Below, in pieces: positions 7,313 to 15,470 of a DNA stretch of 59,237 nucleotides. The notes beneath the pieces were generated by a model. The model made no database searches. It was given only the letters and a program-made list of their open reading frames with translations, and was not told the DNA's origin. Position 1 is the first letter of the stretch. Every line of letters starts with the position of its first letter. Position numbers and translations under genes: made by a program. This DNA comes from a virus. The stretch is from positions 1 through 59,237 of the IMG/VR virus record IMGVR_UViG_3300047172_000027; one strand, given 5' to 3'.

Positions 7313-9177
7313 TGGCGCTGATCCCCCTTGCATCCGCTCCTGGGATACAGCGAGATGGAACATTTTTGGCATCTACCGCGCACACGGACGGGCAGTGGTG
7401 CCGCTGGCAGCGCGGGCTGCCGCGAAAGATCGGCGGGTACAAGGTCATTCAGCCGTACCTGACGGGCATCGAGAGACTGTTTTTTACCCAGGCGCAAAGC
7501 GGTTACCGGTACCTTGCCGCGGGAAATGCGAACGGCATCGATACTTTTACCGTTGACAACTTTGGCGTCTGCTCAAGCGTTCAGAATCCGAAGTTTCCTG
7601 CGACCACCAACCCGACGACCACGGGCCTGCCGACGAACACGGTGAACCTGCAGCCGTACACTCAGATCAACAGCTGGCAGATGGAGTCGCAGTTCGACAA
7701 CGCCACCAACCAAACGCTGCTGTTTCTATTCGCCAATCAGAACCTACTGGACCCCGCAAACGGAGAAAACTTTCCGCTGTACTCGACGCCGATCTACAGC
7801 CCAAACGGCAACGGTAACTTTGCAACGTTTACTGGCTCCGTGAGCGGGACCACGCTGACCGTATCTGGCGTTACCGGCACAATATCAATAGGACAATACC
7901 TGACTGGATTTGGCATTCCTTCCGGCACGCTCATTACTGGCGGCAGCGGCACATCGTGGACGCTGGGTGCCAACTTAGGGACAATCGGCGCAGAGGCCAT
8001 GTCGTCCGGTTCGATCTTCCAGGTGCAGGGGTACGGCACCGGCAGCGACGGTCACGGCGGGACTCAGCAGGCATTATTTCCCAACGGCATCAGCGGGGGC
8101 ATGGTCAGCCTTGCACCGTACATGATCGTCTACGGGAACAACGGTTTTTTCGCGTGGAGCAGCCCCGGTTACCCTACCGACTTTGTGGGCACTTCCTTGG
8201 GATCATTGTACGTTGGCGCTACCGAGATTACCAACCAGAAAATAATAAAAGGTTTCCCGCTTAGGGGTGGTGGAGGCTATTCGCCCGCCGGTATCTTCTG
8301 GAGCGTAGACAGCGTCGTCCGCGCGACCTTTATTGGTGTCACAAATGGCACATGGCAATTCGACCAGCTCACGACGCAGTCGAGTCTGCTCAGCGACCGG
8401 TGCATTGTTGAGCACGACGGCGCGTTCTACTGGGCCGGTGTGGATCGATTTTTGATGTACAACGGCGTGGTTGGAGAAATACCAAACTCGATGAACCTTA
8501 ACTGGTTTTTTGACGGCATCAATACCACGTACGCCAGCAAGTCTTTCGCGATGAAAGTGCCAAGGTACGGCGAGATCTGGTGGTGCTACCCGCGCGGTAA
8601 CAACACCGAGTGCAGCCACGCGGTGATATACAACTACCGAGAAAAGTCTTGGTACGACACACCGCTGCCAAACACCGGGCGCAGCGCGGGATTGCACGCC
8701 GACAACCTGGTAGGAAACCTGATGGCAGGTATTTTGCCGTACACGTCGAGCGTCAGCGGCACAACGCAAACGTACTACAATATGTGGGATCACGAAATCG
8801 GCACCGACGAGATTAACGGCGTATTTCAAAATGCCGTAAACTCGTATTTTACGACCGCGCCCATTACGAATTACAACGCGCAGCCTCCGAACGCCGCGAC
8901 CACGAGCGTTGAGCTGCTTGAGCCAGATTTTATCCAATCGCAGAACATGACCGTCAGCGTTTTGAAGCAGAACAACGCGAACGCCCCGGTAGTTACAGGG
9001 TCGGTGGTCACGCTTGAGCCAGATCCCACTAGCACCGGCACATTGAATCAGATAGTGCCGCTCAAAGACACCGCCAAGATCATTCGTATTCAGGTACAGA
9101 GCAACGTCGTCGGTGGGAACTTTCAGGCCGGTAAGTCGATGCTCACGATCAACGCGGACGGCGAGCGGAGCACGTAA
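7312..9177 (+). CDS. Tail hub / nozzle, P22 gp10-like (packaged DNA stabilisation)
   Basis: 621 residues. The opening IPLASAPGIQRDGT and the beta-propeller-like body (YMIVYGNNGFFAWSSPG, GAFYWAGVDRFLMYNG, YGEIWWCYPRGNN) match P22 gp10-type hub proteins that plug the tail under the adaptor. Residues about 167-227 contain an extra module (GSVSGTTLTVSGVTGTISIG) of a kind repeatedly inserted in phage tail proteins. Starts with TAATG coupling and is followed without gap by a small gene. Confidence 0.75.
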   Translation: MALIPLASAPGIQRDGTFLASTAHTDGQWCRWQRGLPRKIGGYKVIQPYLTGIERLFFTQAQSGYRYLAAGNANGIDTFTVDNFGVCSSVQNPKFPATTNPTTTGLPTNTVNLQPYTQINSWQMESQFDNATNQTLLFLFANQNLLDPANGENFPLYSTPIYSPNGNGNFATFTGSVSGTTLTVSGVTGTISIGQYLTGFGIPSGTLITGGSGTSWTLGANLGTIGAEAMSSGSIFQVQGYGTGSDGHGGTQQALFPNGISGGMVSLAPYMIVYGNNGFFAWSSPGYPTDFVGTSLGSLYVGATEITNQKIIKGFPLRGGGGYSPAGIFWSVDSVVRATFIGVTNGTWQFDQLTTQSSLLSDRCIVEHDGAFYWAGVDRFLMYNGVVGEIPNSMNLNWFFDGINTTYASKSFAMKVPRYGEIWWCYPRGNNTECSHAVIYNYREKSWYDTPLPNTGRSAGLHADNLVGNLMAGILPYTSSVSGTTQTYYNMWDHEIGTDEINGVFQNAVNSYFTTAPITNYNAQPPNAATTSVELLEPDFIQSQNMTVSVLKQNNANAPVVTGSVVTLEPDPTSTGTLNQIVPLKDTAKIIRIQVQSNVVGGNFQAGKSMLTINADGERST

Positions 9178-9444
9178 ATGCAGATACCAGATCCCAACGG
9201 CATGGATCTGGATCAGTGGGTATACGGGACACTGTCCGTGCTGACCAATTACCCGAACCCGCGCACCATGGTCAATGACGACTGGCGGCAGTGGGGTATG
9301 ATGTTTTTTGACACCCCTTCGCTGTCTACGCTAGGTCCGCCAAACCCGTACGATTACGCGGAATGGCGACCATGGGCAGAGCGACTAGCCGAGAGCCTTG
9401 GCAACGCCCCGGGGTCTCCAACGCCTATCACGAAGACAGCATAA
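9178..9444 (+). CDS. Small conserved-type virion protein after the hub
   Basis: 88 residues, Trp- and Pro-rich with an acidic N-terminus (LDQWVYGTLS, NDDWRQWGMMF, WRPWAERLAES). Starts on the base after the hub stop, so it is surely co-translated. Proteins of this size follow gp10-like genes in related podoviruses; a stabilising or tail-needle role is possible but not shown. Confidence 0.55.
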   Translation: MQIPDPNGMDLDQWVYGTLSVLTNYPNPRTMVNDDWRQWGMMFFDTPSLSTLGPPNPYDYAEWRPWAERLAESLGNAPGSPTPITKTA

Positions 9445-9461
9445 TGCCTATAGGATAAAAA

Positions 9462-10889
9462 ATGAAATTAAACATAGATGGAGACCCAACAACAGGAAAA
9501 TCTGCTGCTGCATTGGAAAATTCCAAAGCCAATCAAGAAGCAGCTGCTCAAGCCAAACTTAACGCAGAGCTTCAGCCATATGCTCAGCAAACTATTGCAG
9601 ATTTAAATAGCGGAAATTATTCTGGCGCATGGAACGAGGCTTTGCAATCATCGCCGCTGTACAACACGAATTACAGCTCACAGACAACAGATCCTTTGCT
9701 TGCCGATATGGAGTCTGCACAAGGTCTGCAGGAGCTTGATCCAAGCATTCAGTGGAACGCTACAAATACGGCTGCGTATTACAATGCTCTAGGTCAAAAT
9801 CCTGTTTACAGCGGGCAAACGGTCAAGGGGGCGAATGGCGGCACAGAAAGCTTAGGTCAAAATCCGTACGGGGACTGGGGAGCTGGGGCTGCCGTTACCA
9901 ATGGAACAGACGCAAAAGCAAATCTAACGCAGGACCCCAATTCATCCCCCAATGTTTCGCAGTTCGCTGGGGCGAGACCTCGCGCTTCATTTCTTGATAA
10001 ATACGGCGCCGATATTGCGGCAATTGTTGCCACGGTGGCAACCGCTGGGGCTGGAGCACCGGCTCTTGGAGCGGCCCTTGCTGGGTCAGCGGCATCGGAC
10101 CTAGTCAATGGTGCAGAAGGTAAATTAACCCTGAGCGGCGCCCTTGAGGGAGCCGGGATGGCGGCTCTTGGAGCCGCGGTTCCAGGCGCAAGTAGCGCTT
10201 TAAATTCCGCCACAGGAAACGCGCTAGGCACAGTCGGTTCGAACGCGTTAGTGGGCGCCGGGGTTGGTGCGCTTGGGTCAAAGCTAACCGGAGGCAATCC
10301 ATTGGTTGGAGCCATAGGAGGCGGCGCGGGGGGTGCTATACAAGCATCCGGGATAAACAATACAGTCGGGCAGCAAATTAATAGCGCCACCGGACTCCCT
10401 GTATCTGTTGGGGCTGGTTTATCTGGCGGTGCATTAGGCGCAGGGGTTGGCGCTATCACGGGCAGCTTGAGCGGCCAGGGGGCAGCAAATGGCGCCTTAA
10501 TGGGTGGAGTTGGGGGCGCTCTAAGGGCTGGCGTTGGATCGGCAACTGGAAACCAGACCATAGGTAACGTTGCTGGTACAATAGGCAGTGCCCTAGCGGG
10601 CAAATACTTGACGTCTTCCCCGGCGGCTGCTACCGCAGCAGCCGCACCGGCTACTGCTACCGTTGCGGCGGCAAAAACACCTACGCCTGCTGCAACAACT
10701 GCCGCGCAAACAGCACCTGCGCCGACGCCTCTTTTCCAGCAGCCAACCAATATTGGCACGTACAACTTCAACAGCACCGGATTGGGTTACCAGCCAATGA
10801 GCCAGGTTAATCCAGGAATTACCAATTACGCGACTTACGGGCAAGGACCAGAAGCAAACTTCTTTGCCCCCACGCCAGGAACAACATGA
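9462..10889 (+). CDS. Internal virion protein with glycine-zipper region
   Basis: 475 residues. A helical N-terminal third is followed (residues about 185-380) by small-residue Gly/Ala repeats (GAGVGALGSKL, IGGGAGGAI) that look like membrane-inserting glycine zippers, then an Ala/Thr/Pro linker. The last 35 residues contain NYATYGQGPEANFF, closely matched inside the next large protein. Candidate DNA-ejection protein that could form a channel in the host envelope; this role is inference. Confidence 0.6.
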   Translation: MKLNIDGDPTTGKSAAALENSKANQEAAAQAKLNAELQPYAQQTIADLNSGNYSGAWNEALQSSPLYNTNYSSQTTDPLLADMESAQGLQELDPSIQWNATNTAAYYNALGQNPVYSGQTVKGANGGTESLGQNPYGDWGAGAAVTNGTDAKANLTQDPNSSPNVSQFAGARPRASFLDKYGADIAAIVATVATAGAGAPALGAALAGSAASDLVNGAEGKLTLSGALEGAGMAALGAAVPGASSALNSATGNALGTVGSNALVGAGVGALGSKLTGGNPLVGAIGGGAGGAIQASGINNTVGQQINSATGLPVSVGAGLSGGALGAGVGAITGSLSGQGAANGALMGGVGGALRAGVGSATGNQTIGNVAGTIGSALAGKYLTSSPAAATAAAAPATATVAAAKTPTPAATTAAQTAPAPTPLFQQPTNIGTYNFNSTGLGYQPMSQVNPGITNYATYGQGPEANFFAPTPGTT

Positions 10890-10987
10890 GAGAAACGTCC
10901 GGTATAAGGCAACTTGGCGCACTAGGCGACAACATCGAAGGGCTGGAAAAGCTCATTTCTTACCTCCGTCGAGCGGAATCACATTAA
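10886..10987 (+). CDS. 33-residue coupled microprotein
   Basis: Begins in an ATGA overlap with the gene upstream and ends in a TAATG overlap with the gene downstream, which is why it is called despite its length. The sequence (MRETSGIRQLGALGDNIEGL...) predicts one amphipathic helix. It may be a real peptide or simply carry ribosomes to the next gene. Function unknown. Confidence 0.6.
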   Translation: MRETSGIRQLGALGDNIEGLEKLISYLRRAESH

Positions 10988-12444
10988 TGTCGAAACTCAG
11001 AGAAATCTACAAGGGCTCATTCAAAGGGCGTCGTAACAAGCACGACGTGGTAACGGCGTACGACGGCGGATACATGGATTTTTCCACGTCCTCTTTCGAT
11101 CCGAGCACGGTTGTTCCCACGGCGGTTGACACCGGGTACGGCAGCGGCTACAACCCCAGCACCGACCCCAATGTCGCCGGTTACACGGGATCACAAGACA
11201 GCAGCCTTGCGGCGCCCGCGGCCACGGGGCTGGATCAAAATTACCTGTCGACAATCAACGCCGAGCTTGCCGCCGACCCTACCGGAGAAAACGCCGCCGC
11301 CAGTTTTGATAGCAGCAAATCAAAATCTGGCTCATCTTCTGGCTCATCTGCCGCGTCAAGCGCCGCAGGTGGTGCGCTTGGTACGCTACTCAAGGCGCTG
11401 GGTCTTGGGAGCGGAAACACCAGCGCGCAAGGTATCACCGCGCTGGCCGGGCTGCTCTCTGCCGCTGGGCAGTACAAGCAAAACTCCGCGTACGCGCCGA
11501 CGTTTGCGCCGCCCGCGTTATTTGGCGGGACCTCAGGGACCACATCCGGCAACACCGCAGGCATCGCGTCGACCGGGTACGGACCCGCTGGCGGCTACAA
11601 CTACGCCAACTACAAAGGCCTGGTAGCGGGCGCCCCCGGGCTGGGTTACGCGCCGCAGACCGCGACCACGCCCACGATCCCAAATTACTACACCTACGGT
11701 CAGGGTCCGCAGCAGAGCTTTTTCACCACGACGCCGTCGAGCGCCACGCAGCCCACCGCAATGAAAAAAGGCGGCAAGGTCAGCACGCCGCAGCGTTTTG
11801 CCATGGGCGGGTTCAACACCGGCATGATGCCGCCCGTCCACCCCAACATGGGCACGATCACCCCCAGTATGGGGGTGCCTAGCGCCAATCCAATGGCGGG
11901 CGGTATTACGACCAGCGGCCCGTCAAACCCGACCGGCACGCCATCCTTTGGCGCAATGCCCGCGCAACGCGGCGCGCAAGTGCGCCCGGCGGTCCCGGCC
12001 ACAATGCCTCCGCAGCAGACCCACACGCAGCCCATGCCGGGTCGAGCCTTTGCGAATGGCGGCAGCGCCGCGCCTCAAGCGTCGTCCTCGTCGTTTACCA
12101 GCCAGGTGCCTCAAAACCTGTCTGGGGTGCTCTCAGGGATGCGCAAAGCCTCTACCCCTAGTCACGCACCCCCGCTGGCTACGGGCGGCGCCTTGGCCTC
12201 CGTAAGCCGTCACGTCAAGGGTCCGGGGGATGGTACTAATGACAAAATTCCGGCACGCCTATCGCCCGGAGAATTCGTAATTTCTGCGGATGTTGTAAGC
12301 GGCATCGGTAATGGTGACAATGGTGCAGGCGCCAGAAAACTCGATGCGTTTATGAAAAACGTCAGGAAGCACAAAGCAGAAAATGGATCTAAGGGTAAAT
12401 TGCCAGCCAATGCTAGGCCAGTGGCAAGTTATCTAGGGAAGTAG
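10987..12444 (+). CDS. Internal virion protein with GGKV motifs and SPGEFVISADVV domain
   Basis: 485 residues; start at 10987 chosen from the TAATG coupling. Ser/Ala/Gly-rich first half; NYYTYGQGPQQSFF at about residues 226-239 matches the preceding protein; then MKKGGKV, FAMGGF and FANGGSA motifs. Near the C-terminus, GPGDGTNDKIPARLSPGEFVISADVVSGIG is split by no gap and is a module familiar in phage internal or tape-like proteins. Probably packaged in the virion; catalytic function not seen. Confidence 0.6.
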   Translation: MSKLREIYKGSFKGRRNKHDVVTAYDGGYMDFSTSSFDPSTVVPTAVDTGYGSGYNPSTDPNVAGYTGSQDSSLAAPAATGLDQNYLSTINAELAADPTGENAAASFDSSKSKSGSSSGSSAASSAAGGALGTLLKALGLGSGNTSAQGITALAGLLSAAGQYKQNSAYAPTFAPPALFGGTSGTTSGNTAGIASTGYGPAGGYNYANYKGLVAGAPGLGYAPQTATTPTIPNYYTYGQGPQQSFFTTTPSSATQPTAMKKGGKVSTPQRFAMGGFNTGMMPPVHPNMGTITPSMGVPSANPMAGGITTSGPSNPTGTPSFGAMPAQRGAQVRPAVPATMPPQQTHTQPMPGRAFANGGSAAPQASSSSFTSQVPQNLSGVLSGMRKASTPSHAPPLATGGALASVSRHVKGPGDGTNDKIPARLSPGEFVISADVVSGIGNGDNGAGARKLDAFMKNVRKHKAENGSKGKLPANARPVASYLGK

Positions 12445-12446
12445 CT

Positions 12447-12554
12447 ATGTATCGCGTTTACCAAATTATCAATGCTGAGTCTAAAAAAAGATACATCGGA
12501 ATGACCAGAATGTCAGGACGCGAGCACTTCGGACACGCGTCAGTGGTGGCGTAA
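12447..12554 (+). pseudogene. Remnant of a GIY-YIG endonuclease (35 residues)
   Basis: A short frame from ATG to a TAA that overlaps the next ATG. VYQIINAESKKRYIGMT matches the first strand-turn-strand of GIY-YIG nucleases, followed by R and H residues in the expected order, but the catalytic Glu and all of the rest of the domain are missing. It is most simply the stub of a homing endonuclease that once sat between these structural genes. It may still be translated. Confidence 0.6.
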
Positions 12555-13651
12555 TGGGCGCACTCAGCTTTCTCAATCAGGGCACGGCGCCGAGCGCCAG
12601 CTCAAACTACAGCCAAAGCTCGACCCAGCTTCCCAGCTGGTACACGGACTACACGCAGCAAATCCTGAACACCGCGGCGCAGTTTGCCGCGCAACCGTAT
12701 CAAACGTATCAGGGTCCGCGCATAGCCGCTCAAGACCAGAACACGGAAAACGCTTATTCCGCGGCCCCCGGCATCGCGAACACCGCGAGCGGCACGAACA
12801 CCACCGCGCAGAATTTGATTCAGCAGGGCGCGAATCAGAACAACCCCTTAGGGGCGGCGCAGCCGTACCTCAATCAGGGCACAGACCCGACGTACAACAC
12901 GGTTCAGAATTACATGAACCCGTACAACACGGATGTCACGAATGCCATCGCGACCGCGGGCAACACAAATTTCAATCAGAACACGCTCCCGGCGCTGCAG
13001 TCGTCTATCATTGGTGCGGGCAACATCACCGGCAGCTCGACGGAGGGAACAAACCTCATCGAGAACGCGGAACAACAAAACAACCAGAACATCACAAACG
13101 CGCAAGCCGCGGCGCTGCAGTCTGGGTACACGGGATCTTTGAACGCCGCGCAACAAGGCAACGCAAACGCGCTCACCGCCGGTCAAACCGCCGCCAACGC
13201 AAACACCGCGCAAGCCAACACCTCAATCAACGCCGGGACCGCGGCGTCGAACGCAGGCACTCAAGCCACCGCGAACGAGCTTGCCGCGTCGAACAATGAA
13301 AACACTCTGGGTCAGCAAAATCAGGGGTATAATCAATCCAATTTGAACCTGGCGTACCAGGACTACCTGAACCAGCTCAATTACCCGCTCACTCGGGTCA
13401 GCGAGATGCAGGGCGCGCTATCAGGGATTCAGGTGCCGTCCGCCACCGTGAACTACAACTACGGTACCGGCGTCGGCGGCGGCAACGGCAGCGCGCAGGG
13501 CAGCACAACGTCGCCGCTTGCGAGCTTGTTCGGCACCGGAGTTGGCGCCGCGGCAGGCGCGGCTGGCAGCACGACCCCAACCACAACCAACACCGCAGCC
13601 GGGCCGTCAAATGTCGGCGGGTTTGTCAACGGCGTCTGGCAAGGGAGTTAG
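12554..13651 (+). CDS. Internal virion protein, Asn/Gln/Ala-rich
   Basis: 365 residues. LPSWYTDYTQQILNTAAQFAA and QPYQTYQGPRIA near the N-terminus are a recurrent opening in uncultured podovirus virion proteins. The middle is a long Asn/Gln/Ala helical region (NTAQANTSINAGTAASNAG), then YQDYLNQLNYPLTRVSEMQ and a Gly-rich tail. Compatible with an ejected, partly unfolded internal protein. No enzymatic motif. Confidence 0.6.
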   Translation: MGALSFLNQGTAPSASSNYSQSSTQLPSWYTDYTQQILNTAAQFAAQPYQTYQGPRIAAQDQNTENAYSAAPGIANTASGTNTTAQNLIQQGANQNNPLGAAQPYLNQGTDPTYNTVQNYMNPYNTDVTNAIATAGNTNFNQNTLPALQSSIIGAGNITGSSTEGTNLIENAEQQNNQNITNAQAAALQSGYTGSLNAAQQGNANALTAGQTAANANTAQANTSINAGTAASNAGTQATANELAASNNENTLGQQNQGYNQSNLNLAYQDYLNQLNYPLTRVSEMQGALSGIQVPSATVNYNYGTGVGGGNGSAQGSTTSPLASLFGTGVGAAAGAAGSTTPTTTNTAAGPSNVGGFVNGVWQGS

Positions 13652-13652
13652 C

Positions 13653-15470
13653 ATGGCTGAGCAAGTCAACAGCATGGGCATTCCACTTGAAGATGCCGAG
13701 CTGGACGATCCAAGTAGCAACATAGACGCCCCTGACCCGTTGCTTGACGAGTCCCCTCGAAGCGGCGCGCTTGCGGCTGTCACTCAAGGTGGCGCACGCC
13801 GAGCGGCCAAAGATCGCTACGACGAGAACAACGCCGAGATGGACGATTTGCGTCAGCAGTACGCAAGCACCGCCAAACAGCAAGCGGACGCGTACGCTCA
13901 GCAGAAAGCGCAAATTGACGCAGCGACCGCGCGCCTCCAGGGCATGCAGGTTGGCCCCAGCGACCAGGAGAAGCTGTACCGTATCGCGGCGGCTGGCGCC
14001 ACACCAAACCACAACGGCGTCGACATCGCCGGGATCAACGCCACGCAGGCCGACGTACTCAAAGAACGGCGCGAAGCGGAGCTGCAAAAGCAAAACCTTC
14101 TCGCTCAGTACGGATTTCAGGGTCCGCAGGCCACCATTGGCGCAACCAATGCAAAGTTGAATCAGCTCACGCAGCAGCAGCGCATCGTCGCCGGTCAGCT
14201 CAACAGCGCAGGCAACCAGCAATTCCGTGGGCAAGCCAACATGCCGTTTGGGTTAACCCAGAACGCCGACGGCTCCGTTTCTGTCGCCCCTGGCATGGAG
14301 CAGTACTGGAACGAAAAATCACTGGCTGCCATGTACGGCAAAGGCTACATGAAGCCGAACCCGGACGGATCTAAGTCCTGGATATCGCTCGCGCCTTTGG
14401 CCGCATCTTTGCAGCGCGGGCAGCAACCGCCTCAGCAAGCGCCGCAACAGGCACCGCAACAGGCACCGCAAACGCCGCCACAGCAAGGTGGGGGAGCAAT
14501 AACTCCTCAAGCACCTCGTCCAGTCGCGGCTGCGGCACCTTCTGCGGCACCGGCAGCAACAGCCCCGCAAATCCCATCCGCACCTACGGCACTCCAAGCG
14601 CCAGCAAAGCCTCTGCCCAGCCCGTATGACGATTTGTTCATACCGTCCACGGTGCTAGACCCGAAATACGGCGCGCTTACGCCTGCAACCAAGCCCGCGT
14701 ACGTTGCCACCGCGGCGCAGGCTTTCGATCCCGCGTACTTCAAAGAGTACCAGTTTCAGGCGAACAATTTTGGCGACATGGATGTTCGCAAAAAAAACCT
14801 GGAGAAAGAAGCCGCCGAGCTTGCGGAAGCGGGCAACAGCGCAAAAAGCGTCATCTACAATTACGGTCAGGCGCTGCATCAAATGGACCAATTGAACGAC
14901 CCGCAGCTTCTCAGCGGACCCGCGGGCGCAAAAATTGGCGCGTTCGAGAACACGCTTCGCGGCGTGCTGCCAGATACCGTAACGCAGCAGCTTTTTAGCG
15001 ACCCAAACCTGAAAAAACTCGCCACTCAACAGGACACAGACAAGTACTTTTTGAACGCGGCGACAACCGGCCTAAAAGCTATTTACGGTGGCCGCATCAC
15101 GAACATGGAAGTGCAGCAACGACTCAAGAGCCTGCCCAGCAATAACCTGCTCCCGGCGGTGACGCGCATGCTAGCCGCGGCGCAGGCCGAGGTCGCTCAA
15201 GATACGGTCAACAAGGGCAAGCTATTTGGCGCTTACGTGCGCAAAGGTGGAGATCCCGCACCGGGAACTTTCAACACCTGGTACGAGGCAAACTTTGACC
15301 CGTTTGGTGAAAGCCGTCTCAAGCAAAATTTGAATCAGCTGCAAACCGTTGCCCCTGCAAAAACCGCCGCACCCGCTGCGCAAAACCCGCTGGTTGCTTA
15401 CTACAGCGGCCCGTACGCCGCCTGGGTTGCTGGCGGTAAAAAAGGCCCGCAACCCCCGAGACCTCGGTAA
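13653..15470 (+). CDS. Internal virion protein with coiled coil and QAPQ repeats
   Basis: 605 residues; ATG at 13653 preceded by AAGGGAG and placed just after the previous stop, rather than an upstream start that would overlap 130 bases. Acidic head, coiled coil (about 55-185), a PQQAPQQAPQ repeat and Ala/Pro linker (about 255-325), then a helical C-terminal domain with repeated NLKKLATQQDTDKYF-type segments. Its TAATG stop couples it to the next gene. Probably an ejection-complex component. Confidence 0.6.
   Translation: MAEQVNSMGIPLEDAELDDPSSNIDAPDPLLDESPRSGALAAVTQGGARRAAKDRYDENNAEMDDLRQQYASTAKQQADAYAQQKAQIDAATARLQGMQVGPSDQEKLYRIAAAGATPNHNGVDIAGINATQADVLKERREAELQKQNLLAQYGFQGPQATIGATNAKLNQLTQQQRIVAGQLNSAGNQQFRGQANMPFGLTQNADGSVSVAPGMEQYWNEKSLAAMYGKGYMKPNPDGSKSWISLAPLAASLQRGQQPPQQAPQQAPQQAPQTPPQQGGGAITPQAPRPVAAAAPSAAPAATAPQIPSAPTALQAPAKPLPSPYDDLFIPSTVLDPKYGALTPATKPAYVATAAQAFDPAYFKEYQFQANNFGDMDVRKKNLEKEAAELAEAGNSAKSVIYNYGQALHQMDQLNDPQLLSGPAGAKIGAFENTLRGVLPDTVTQQLFSDPNLKKLATQQDTDKYFLNAATTGLKAIYGGRITNMEVQQRLKSLPSNNLLPAVTRMLAAAQAEVAQDTVNKGKLFGAYVRKGGDPAPGTFNTWYEANFDPFGESRLKQNLNQLQTVAPAKTAAPAAQNPLVAYYSGPYAAWVAGGKKGPQPPRPR

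Noticed and set aside
9857-10777. 306-codon minus-strand frame rich in Pro and Ala
   Set aside because: It mirrors the Gly/Ala-rich plus gene, has biased composition with no domain, and no ribosome binding site or partner gene.
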